From NCBI GenBank assembly GCA_946479075.1, contig CAMLDT010000113.1, positions 1-11,264 of the forward strand: 11,264 nucleotides of DNA, in the 5' to 3' direction. Made by a program: the position numbers and the translations under genes. The notes under the pieces are model-generated. The model saw nothing but the letters and a program-made list of their open reading frames with translations, was not told the DNA's origin and did no database searches. The DNA comes from an uncultured Polaromonas sp. (GTDB lineage: Bacteria > Pseudomonadota > Gammaproteobacteria > Burkholderiales > Burkholderiaceae). Numbering within the stretch: the first letter of the stretch is position 1; each line of letters starts with the position of its first letter. Below are positions 1 to 5,829 of the stretch, piece after piece.

Positions 1-202
1 GCAGGCCGAGCGCACCCATCTCGCGAAAAATCGCCACATCGGTTTTTTCATGGCGAAAGGCTTCGAGCACACGCGGCGCAAGTTTGTCCTGGCAGTAGGC
101 GCGCGCCGATTCGCGCACCATGCGTTCGTCATCGCTGAGTTGCTGGTCCAGCAGCAGCGGGTCGGCCCAGTGAAAGCTGGCTTTTTTGGGGGAAGTGCTC
201 AT
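1..202 (-). CDS. gcdH: glutaryl-CoA dehydrogenase, N-terminal 67 residues (partial, runs off the left edge)
   Basis: This is the 5' end of a minus-strand gene. Glutaryl-CoA dehydrogenase is a cytoplasmic FAD enzyme of the acyl-CoA dehydrogenase family. It oxidises and decarboxylates glutaryl-CoA to crotonyl-CoA in the breakdown of lysine, tryptophan and aromatic compounds. The translation starts [19 protein letters not shown] and continues with [17 protein letters not shown] and FREMGALGL. This matches the N-terminal helices I recall for human and bacterial GCDH (F-W-DPL-L-QL, then R-YCQ-L-PR, then EMG-LG). The start is the ATG at 202-200, with a GGAGA ribosome binding site (minus strand, 212-208) five bases upstream. 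Catalytic residues lie outside the window, so activity cannot be judged. The divergent LysR gene next door is the usual partner (gcdR) and supports the call. Confidence 0.9.
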   Translation of the reverse strand, partial: MSTSPKKASFHWADPLLLDQQLSDDERMVRESARAYCQDKLAPRVLEAFRHEKTDVAIFREMGALGL

Positions 203-372
203 GAAGGTCTCCAAAGAGGGGAAAGAAGCTCTGTGTGCGAAAATTGCAACTCAGGCGGCTGACGTTTTGTGATGCCCCTGAGCATACGTGGTGACCGCAG
301 TCCACGCAAACCATGATTTGTCACAGATCTGTGCCAAAAACGAATTCCGAAACCTGATTCCAGGGGACAGAC
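203..372. promoter_or_regulatory. gcdH-gcdR divergent promoter region with a candidate LysR box
   Basis: This 170-bp gap separates two divergent genes and must hold both promoters. A T-N11-A motif of the kind bound by LysR-type regulators, TGC-N7-GCA, lies at 236-248. A second dyad, CTCAGG at 250-255 and CCTGAG at 277-282, lies beside it. Both are on the gcdH side, where a LysR activator of gcdH would be expected to bind. No convincing -35/-10 pair stands out for either gene. The box is a match to a general family motif, so its assignment to GcdR is inference. Confidence 0.5.
317..338. repeat. 22-bp near-perfect palindrome upstream of gcdR (possible operator)
   Basis: The perfect 12-bp core CACAGATCTGTG (322-333) is flanked by TTTG on the left and CAAA on the right. 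Ten of the eleven base pairs are symmetric; only 321/334 mismatch. It ends 34 bp before the gcdR start codon, where a repressor or autoregulator would act. The half-site does not look like the LysR box at 236-248, so a second regulator is possible. Confidence 0.5.
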
Positions 373-1290
373 ATGCGACGCAACATTCCTTCTACCACGG
401 CATTGGCGCTGTTCGAATCCGCTGCGCGCCACCAGAGTTTCACCCAGGCCGCCGAGGAACATTCGGTCACGCAAAGCGCGGTGTGCCGGCAGATCGCCGG
501 GCTGGAAGATTTCCTCAGCGTCAAGCTGTTTAGGCGCACCAAACGCGGCGTGTTGCTGACCGAAGCCGGCGCCAGCTATGCGCGCAATGTGCGCTCGCGG
601 CTCGACGATGTGGAGCGCGACACCCTGGACATGATGGCCCGCGGCGGCGCCGGTGGTGCGCTCGAACTCGGTGTGGTGCCGACTTTTGCCGCGCGCTGGC
701 TGGTGCCAAGGCTGGCGCGTTTTCACAAGTTGCATCCCGACATCACGGTGCACCTGTCCTCGCGCACCCGGCCTTTCCTGTTTGCCGATACCGCGCTCGA
801 CGCGGCGATTTGCGCGGTCGAGTCCGGCTGGCCCGGCACCGAGTCCTGCCTGCTGATGGATGAAAGCATCGTCGCCGTGGGAAGCCCGGCGCTGGTCAAA
901 ACGAAGCGCACGCTCAAGGTTGCCGACCTGGACGGGCTGCCGCTGCTGCAGATGAGCACTAGGCCCTATGCCTGGCGCCAGTGGTTCGCGTCGCTGGGGC
1001 TGTCGGTGGAGGGCGATCTGGCCGGTGCGCGCATGGAGCTGTTTTCCATCACCACCGAAGCCGCCATCCACGGCCAGGGCCTGGCCTTGATCCCGCGCTT
1101 TCTGATTGAGGACGACCTGAAACAGGGGCGGCTGGTCGAACTGGTGAAGCATGACTTTGTCAGCGACCGGCGGTATTACTTCATCTACCCCGAGCAGAAG
1201 TCCGACAACACGGTGCTTGCGCTGTTTCGCGCCTGGCTGGAAGAAGAGGCGGCGCTGTACCGTGCTGCCCAGCCCGGAACTCCGGGCTAG
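373..1290 (+). CDS. gcdR: LysR-type transcriptional regulator, probable GcdR (regulator of gcdH)
   Basis: This 305-residue DNA-binding regulator has the normal LysR length. Residues 1-60 form the winged helix-turn-helix (ALFESAARHQSFTQAAEEH, then SVTQSAVCRQIAGLE and LFRRTKRGVLLTEAG). The remainder, from about residue 90, fits the periplasmic-binding-protein-like effector domain. The start is ATG 373, with AGGGGA at 362-367 five bases upstream. It is transcribed away from gcdH, the usual arrangement in which a LysR protein controls the divergent gene and often itself. The likely inducer is glutaryl-CoA, glutarate or a related acid, inferred only from gcdH. The family call is very secure; the GcdR name rests on the neighbour. 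Confidence 0.88.
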   Translation: MRRNIPSTTALALFESAARHQSFTQAAEEHSVTQSAVCRQIAGLEDFLSVKLFRRTKRGVLLTEAGASYARNVRSRLDDVERDTLDMMARGGAGGALELGVVPTFAARWLVPRLARFHKLHPDITVHLSSRTRPFLFADTALDAAICAVESGWPGTESCLLMDESIVAVGSPALVKTKRTLKVADLDGLPLLQMSTRPYAWRQWFASLGLSVEGDLAGARMELFSITTEAAIHGQGLALIPRFLIEDDLKQGRLVELVKHDFVSDRRYYFIYPEQKSDNTVLALFRAWLEEEAALYRAAQPGTPG

Positions 1291-1365
1291 CGGAGTGGAG
1301 TGGGGGGTGAAACTACTGCCGAGAGCGCACTACAGCCTGAGTGTGATGGAGCGAGTCCGTAGATT

Positions 1366-1430
1366 TATGAATCAAATCGCCCTCTAGTCCATATCCAGAA
1401 AGCGCCGACAGCTATCAAATAAATAGCAAA
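1366..1430. repeat. Comamonadaceae-type small dispersed repeat in the gcdR-icmF convergent gap (repeat family 1, copy 1)
   Basis: The 140-bp gap between the convergent gcdR and icmF stop codons contains no gene. Its right half holds a repeat whose core, 1402-1427, reads GCGCCGACA, then GCTAT, seven bases, ATAGC. The same layout recurs at 4216-4241 and 9943-9968. The preceding stretch (about 1366-1401, containing AATCAAATCGCCCTCTAG) resembles the longer form of an element I remember as common near gene ends in Comamonadaceae. The 5-bp stem is too weak and lacks a T-run, so it is not a convincing intrinsic terminator. The core ends three bases from the icmF stop codon. Confidence 0.65.
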
Positions 1431-4400
1431 TTACATATTCCGCCGGTACTGCCCCCCAACCTCGAACAGCGCATTCGTGATTTGCCCCAGTGAGCAAACG
1501 CGCACAGCGTCCATCAGCACTTCAAACACATTGGCGTTCTCTATCACCGCCTGCTGGAGGCGCTTGAGCATGGCCGGCGATTCGGCGGCGTGGCGGGTGT
1601 GGAATTCTTCCAGCCGCTTGAGCTGGTTCTGCTTTTCTTCGTCGGTGGAGCGCGCCAGCTCCAGCTTGTCCTGCACGGCGTCGCCCTGCGGGTTGCGGAA
1701 GGTGTTGACGCCGATGATGGGCAGCTCACCGGTGTGTTTGAGCATCTCGTAATGCATGGACTCGTCCTGGATGCGGCCGCGCTGGTAGCCGGTTTCCATC
1801 GCGCCCAGCACGCCGCCGCGTTCGGCGATGCGCTCAAATTCCAGCAGCACGGCTTCTTCGAGCAGCTCGGTCAGCTCCTCGATGATGAAGGCGCCCTGTG
1901 ACGGGTTTTCGTTTTTCGCCAGGCCCCACTCGCGGTTGATGATGAGCTGGATCGCCATGGCGCGGCGCACCGATTCCTCGGTCGGCGTGGTGATGGCTTC
2001 GTCGAACGCATTGGTGTGCAGTGAGTTGCAGTTGTCGTAAATCGCAATCAGCGCCTGCAAGGTGGTGCGGATGTCGTTGAACTGGATCTCCTGCGCATGC
2101 AGGCTGCGGCCCGAGGTCTGGATGTGGTACTTGAGCTTCTGGCTGCGCTCGTTGGCGCCGTATTTTTCCTTCATGGCCACGGCCCAGATGCGGCGCGCCA
2201 CGCGTCCCATCACGGTGTATTCGGGGTCCATGCCGTTGGAAAAGAAAAAACTCAGATTCGGTGCGAAGTCGTCGATATGCATGCCGCGCGCGAGATACGC
2301 TTCGACAAAAGTAAAACCGTTGGACAGCGTGAAGGCCAGCTGCGAGATCGGGTTGGCGCCGGCCTCGGCGATGTGGTAGCCGCTGATGGAGACACTGTAG
2401 AAGTTGCGCACCTTGTGGTGCACAAAGTACTGGGCGATGTCGCCCATGACCTTGAGACTGAACTCGGTCGAAAAAATGCAGGTGTTCTGGCCCTGGTCTT
2501 CTTTCAGGATGTCGGCCTGCACCGTGCCGCGTACGTTTTCCTGCACCCACTCACGGATTTTTTCGGTCTCGGTAGCGGTGGGGTCGCGGCCATTGTCCTT
2601 TTTGAACTTGTCGAGGTTCTGGTCGATGGCGGTGTTCATGAACATCGCCAGAATCGTCGGCGCCGGGCCGTTGATCGTCATGCTGACCGACGTGCTCGGG
2701 TTGCACAAATCAAAGCCGTCGTACAGCACCTTCATGTCGTCCAGCGTCGCAATCGACACGCCCGAGTTGCCGACCTTGCCGTAGATGTCGGGCCGCAGCG
2801 CCGGGTCGTTGCCGTACAGGGTGACCGAATCAAACGCGGTGGACAGGCGTTTGGCCGCCATGCCTTCGGACAGCAGCTTGAAGCGCGTGTTGGTGCGGAA
2901 AGCGTCGCCCTCGCCGGCAAACATGCGCGTCGGGTCCTCGCCCTCGCGCTTGAAGGCAAAGGTGCCCGCGGTGTAGGGGTAGCTGCCGGGCACGTTGTCC
3001 AGCATCAGCCACTTGAGGATTTCGCCGTGGTCTTCGTATGGCGGCAGCGCCACCTTGCGGATGGTCGTGCCAGACAGCGACTTTGTTGTGAGTGCCGTGC
3101 GGATTTCCTTGTCGCGAATTTTGACGACGTATTCATCGCCGGCGTAGGCGGCCTGCATGTCGGGCCACTGCGCCAGCAAGGCGCGGGCATCGGCGTCCAT
3201 GCGCGCCTTGCGGTGGCCGGCCAGGTCCAGCGCCGCTTCGGCCGCCGGGGCGCGGCCCGGCTTGTCGATCTTGAGCATGGCGGCCGCGGCCTTGAGCTGC
3301 TGCACCTCGCGCGCGAGCTGGGCCTGGGCGCGTGCGCGCTTCTTGTAGCCACGCACCGTGTCGCTGATTTCTGCCAGGTAACGCGTGCGCGCCGCGGGCA
3401 CCACCGGGGTCTGGTTGGTGCTGTGGCGCACGTCGGTTTTCGGCAGGCTGCCGTCTGACAGTTTCAGGCCGAGTCCGGCCAGACGTGGCTTGAGCGCCTG
3501 GTACAGGGCGGTGACACCGTCGTCGTTGAAACGCGCGGCCATGGTGCCAAACACCGGCATCTGGTCGGCCGGTGTGGTCCAGGCTTCCTTGTTGCGCTGC
3601 ACCTGCTTGGCCACATCGCGCAGGGCGTCGAGCGAACCCTTGCGGTCGAACTTGTTGATGGCGATGAACTCGGCGAAGTCCAGCATGTCGATTTTTTCAA
3701 GCTGGCTGGCGGCGCCGAACTCGGGCGTCATCACATACAGGGGCACGTCCACATGCGGCACGATGGCAGCGTCGCCCTGGCCGATGCCCGAAGTCTCCAC
3801 CACGATCAGGTCGAAGCCCGCGACCTTGCAGGCGGCGATCACGTCGGGCAGGGCCTTGCTGATTTCCGAGCCGAAGTCGCGCGTGGCGAGTGAACGCATG
3901 AAAACACGTTGACCGTTGTCGGCGGCTGGGCGCGGGGAATTTTTCGACGGGCCGCCCCTAGAAAAATTAGCCCCCTCGGGGGGCAGCGCAGTACGCGAAG
4001 CGACAAGCGTGGGGGCCTGTGTCACTGTCCACGGATTGATGGCATTCATGCGGATGCGGTCGCCCAGCAGGGCGCCGCCACTCTTGCGGCGCGACGGATC
4101 GATGCTGATGACTGCCACCCGAAACGCGTCGTTCTGGTCCAGCCGCAGCCGGCGGATCAACTCGTCGGTGAGCGATGACTTGCCGGCGCCGCCGGTGCCG
4201 GTGATGCCCACCACTGCTACGCTTTTTGTAGCTGCTTGCGCCCGCAGTTCCTGGGCCAGAGCCGGATTTGCCTCGGAGTTTTCAATGGCGGTGATGAGTT
4301 GCGCCAGGGCGCGCCAGGCCATCTCGCCATGGCCCTGGATGGCTTTCAGATCGGTCGGTGCGTGGCCGGACAGGGCTTTGTCGCAGCGCATGACCATCTC

Positions 4401-4832
4401 GCCGATCATGCCGGCCAGACCCATTTTCTGGCCGTCTTCGGGGCTGTAGATGCGGGTCACGCCATAAGCCTGCAGCTCGCGAATTTCGGGCGGCACAATC
4501 ACGCCGCCGCCGCCGCCAAACACCTGGATGTGTTCACCGCCGCGGCTTCTGAGGAGGTCCACCATGTACTTGAAATACTCCACGTGCCCACCCTGGTAAG
4601 AGCTGATGGCGATGCCCTGCGCGTCTTCCTGCAGTGCGGCGGTCACGACCTCATCGACGCTGCGGTTGTGCCCCAGGTGAATCACCTCGGCACCCATGCC
4701 CTGCAGGATGCGACGCATGATGTTGATCGCGGCGTCGTGCCCGTCAAACAGCGAGGCAGCGGTGACAAAACGCACCTTGTGCGTGGGGCGGTAGCTGGCA
4801 AGGGCCTTGTATTCGGCGGACAGGTCGGTCAT
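1431..4832 (-). CDS. icmF: fused isobutyryl-CoA mutase / G-protein chaperone IcmF, with an in-frame insert in the GTPase domain
   Basis: IcmF uses adenosylcobalamin to interconvert isobutyryl-CoA and n-butyryl-CoA by a radical rearrangement in the cytoplasm. Its built-in MeaB-like GTPase gates cofactor loading. The 1133 residues show all parts in order. The B12 domain covers about 20-150, with D30-G-H32 (lower-ligand His) and a glycine-rich stretch at 106-110. The G domain covers about 205-460, with P-loop GTGGAGKS (212-219), ETSGIGQGD (346-354) and NKFD (393-396). A helical linker follows, then the mutase barrel from about 565 to the end. F638 and Q782 fit the Phe/Gln pair I recall as marking isobutyryl-CoA rather than methylmalonyl-CoA mutase (Tyr/His there). 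About 40 residues between INP (265-267) and [10 protein letters not shown] (309-318) look inserted and contain repeat DNA. ATG 4832 has only a weak ribosome site (GAGAAAG). It follows ppk2 by 21 bp, so cotranscription is likely. The ICM call is strong; side activity on pivalyl-CoA cannot be excluded. Confidence 0.93.
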   Translation of the reverse strand: MTDLSAEYKALASYRPTHKVRFVTAASLFDGHDAAINIMRRILQGMGAEVIHLGHNRSVDEVVTAALQEDAQGIAISSYQGGHVEYFKYMVDLLRSRGGEHIQVFGGGGGVIVPPEIRELQAYGVTRIYSPEDGQKMGLAGMIGEMVMRCDKALSGHAPTDLKAIQGHGEMAWRALAQLITAIENSEANPALAQELRAQAATKSVAVVGITGTGGAGKSSLTDELIRRLRLDQNDAFRVAVISIDPSRRKSGGALLGDRIRMNAINPWTVTQAPTLVASRTALPPEGANFSRGGPSKNSPRPAADNGQRVFMRSLATRDFGSEISKALPDVIAACKVAGFDLIVVETSGIGQGDAAIVPHVDVPLYVMTPEFGAASQLEKIDMLDFAEFIAINKFDRKGSLDALRDVAKQVQRNKEAWTTPADQMPVFGTMAARFNDDGVTALYQALKPRLAGLGLKLSDGSLPKTDVRHSTNQTPVVPAARTRYLAEISDTVRGYKKRARAQAQLAREVQQLKAAAAMLKIDKPGRAPAAEAALDLAGHRKARMDADARALLAQWPDMQAAYAGDEYVVKIRDKEIRTALTTKSLSGTTIRKVALPPYEDHGEILKWLMLDNVPGSYPYTAGTFAFKREGEDPTRMFAGEGDAFRTNTRFKLLSEGMAAKRLSTAFDSVTLYGNDPALRPDIYGKVGNSGVSIATLDDMKVLYDGFDLCNPSTSVSMTINGPAPTILAMFMNTAIDQNLDKFKKDNGRDPTATETEKIREWVQENVRGTVQADILKEDQGQNTCIFSTEFSLKVMGDIAQYFVHHKVRNFYSVSISGYHIAEAGANPISQLAFTLSNGFTFVEAYLARGMHIDDFAPNLSFFFSNGMDPEYTVMGRVARRIWAVAMKEKYGANERSQKLKYHIQTSGRSLHAQEIQFNDIRTTLQALIAIYDNCNSLHTNAFDEAITTPTEESVRRAMAIQLIINREWGLAKNENPSQGAFIIEELTELLEEAVLLEFERIAERGGVLGAMETGYQRGRIQDESMHYEMLKHTGELPIIGVNTFRNPQGDAVQDKLELARSTDEEKQNQLKRLEEFHTRHAAESPAMLKRLQQAVIENANVFEVLMDAVRVCSLGQITNALFEVGGQYRRNM
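3937..4017 (-). repeat. terminator-like dispersed repeat lying in frame inside icmF (repeat family 2, copy A)
   Basis: Read on the minus strand, this segment runs GGCCCCCACG, a variable stretch, CTGCCCCCCGAGGGGG, a T-run, GGGGCGGCCCG and GAAAA. The blocks occur in the same order and nearly the same spacing at 11181-11264. It codes for about residues 272-299 of IcmF with no stop codon. The core hairpin is a 6-bp all-GC stem (3970-3975 with 3979-3984) and a 3-base loop. On the coding strand it is followed by TAA and then five T (3966-3962), so the mRNA carries an intrinsic-terminator-like structure in its coding region. Confidence 0.85.
4216..4241 (-). repeat. small dispersed repeat inside icmF (repeat family 1, copy 2)
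   Basis: On the minus strand this reads GCGCAAGCA, then GCTAC, seven bases, GTAGC. It is the same 26-bp design as at 1402-1427 and 9943-9968. Here both stem arms changed together (C/G instead of T/A at the inner pair), so the stem is kept. It encodes AQAATKSVA, the linker just before the P-loop of the IcmF G domain. Confidence 0.65.
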
Positions 4833-4853
4833 GGCGGTCTTTCTCGGCAGGCT

Positions 4854-5696
4854 TCAGCGGATCGTCAGTCCGGCAAGCCGGGGATCGCTGGGGGGATAAC
4901 GCAGTTTGAGCTTTTTCAGGGTGTCACGTACCACGGTGGCAATCATCAGGTTGCGGTGCGTTTTGGAGTTCGCGGGCACGATGGTCCAGGGGGCATGCCT
5001 TGTGCTGGTGGCGCGCAGCAGCGCCTGGTAGGCCCGCTGGTAGTCGTCCCATTGCTTGCGCACGGCCAGATCGTCCATGCTGAACTTCCAGTGTTTGGTG
5101 GGGTCGTCCACGCGCTCCTGCAGGCGCTCGCCCTGCTCTTCAAAACCGATATGCAGCATGAATTTCAGGATCACGGTGCCGGTTTCGGTGAGCATGCGTT
5201 CGAAATCGTTGATGTGCTGGTAACGCTGGCGGGTCTGCGCCGGCGTGATCCAGCCCTTGACCACCGGCACCAGAACGTCTTCGTAGTGGCTGCGGTTGAA
5301 CACCGTGATTTCGCCCGCGCCTGGCATGGCCTGATGGATGCGCCAGAGGTAGTCATGGGCTTTTTCGGCCTCAGACGGCGCCTTCCAGCCGACGGTGTGC
5401 ACGCCGAGCGGGCTGGTGCGGCTGAATACGCCGCGCAGTGTGCCGTCCTTGCCCGAGGTGTCCGTGCCCTGCAGCACCACCAGCAGCTTGAAGCGCCGGT
5501 CGGCGTAGAACCGGTCCTGCAAGGCGTCGATCTCCTGCGCCAGCGCGTCCACGCGTTCCTTGTCGGCCCCCTTGTCGCCGCTGGACCAGGGTTTGGCCGC
5601 GGGGTCCAGCCGCGCCAGCGAGAAGGCCGCTGCGCTTTTCCCCGATGGCGCTTGCCACTGCGCCAGCTTGGGGGCGGACGGACTTTTTTTCGCCAT
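4854..5696 (-). CDS. ppk2: polyphosphate kinase 2 family protein, class III-like
   Basis: PPK2 enzymes move phosphate from inorganic polyphosphate onto nucleoside mono- or diphosphates. The 280 residues carry a P-loop, QGTDTSGKDGT (76-86), followed by a second nucleotide/metal-binding block, VFNRSHYEDVLV (132-143). A conserved C-terminal region, PWTIVPANSKTHRNL (236-250), is also present. The segments KAPSEAEKAHDYLWRIHQA and FNRSHYEDVL closely resemble class III enzymes such as Meiothermus ruber PPK2, which phosphorylate both AMP and ADP. The class is my judgement from recalled sequence. The length is normal for the single-domain form. ATG 5696 has GGAGA five bases upstream. It is first in a likely two-gene operon with icmF and sits behind the palindrome at 5737-5758. 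Whether it prefers adenine or guanine nucleotides cannot be read from the sequence. Confidence 0.92.
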   Translation of the reverse strand: MAKKSPSAPKLAQWQAPSGKSAAAFSLARLDPAAKPWSSGDKGADKERVDALAQEIDALQDRFYADRRFKLLVVLQGTDTSGKDGTLRGVFSRTSPLGVHTVGWKAPSEAEKAHDYLWRIHQAMPGAGEITVFNRSHYEDVLVPVVKGWITPAQTRQRYQHINDFERMLTETGTVILKFMLHIGFEEQGERLQERVDDPTKHWKFSMDDLAVRKQWDDYQRAYQALLRATSTRHAPWTIVPANSKTHRNLMIATVVRDTLKKLKLRYPPSDPRLAGLTIR

Positions 5697-5736
5697 GCAG
5701 GTCTCCAGGTCGGTGCGTCAGTTTATGCTGACTGTG

Positions 5737-5758
5737 TTGACGTTTACGTAAACGTCAA
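5737..5758. promoter_or_regulatory. perfect 22-bp palindrome upstream of ppk2-icmF (probable operator)
   Basis: The half-site TTGACGTTTAC is followed directly by its exact reverse complement, GTAAACGTCAA. This gives 11 matching base pairs with no spacer. It lies 40 bp upstream of the ppk2 start and just after the TRAP operon terminator. The TTGACG end could serve as a -35 element, but no good -10 follows at the normal distance. The sequence resembles, as I recall it, the ACGT-containing motif described for LiuR, a MerR-family repressor of branched-chain amino acid and acyl-CoA genes. That would suit icmF. A perfect palindrome of this length is very unlikely by chance; the regulator's identity is inference. 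Confidence 0.75.
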
Positions 5759-5781
5759 TCTTAGCGCTTTTGCCAACAAAA

Positions 5782-5805
5782 AAGGGGGCGCCGGCGCGCC
5801 CCCTT
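5782..5805 (-). terminator. rho-independent terminator of the TRAP operon
   Basis: The inverted repeat GGGGGCGC (5784-5791) / GCGCCCCC (5796-5803), extended by two A-T pairs, forms a 10-bp stem with a 4-base loop. On the minus strand it ends in six T (5783-5778). It lies 25 bp after the dctM stop codon and separates the TRAP operon from ppk2-icmF. Confidence 0.92.
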
Positions 5806-5829
5806 GCTGCAGATTCTGCGGGCGCCTGC

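Noticed and set aside
199..1152. 317-codon minus-strand open frame
   Set aside because: Antisense to gcdR and overlapping the gcdH start; no family resemblance.
1411..1427. Intrinsic terminator for icmF from the GCTAT/ATAGC hairpin
   Set aside because: The stem is only 5 bp, AT-rich and without a T-run; it is better explained as part of the dispersed repeat.
2097..3458. 453-codon plus-strand open frame
   Set aside because: Entirely antisense to the conserved mutase and linker parts of icmF; no ribosome site or recognisable domain.
1431..4832. icmF as two separate genes or as methylmalonyl-CoA mutase
   Set aside because: The frame is continuous through the B12, GTPase and mutase domains, and the specificity pair is Phe/Gln, not Tyr/His.
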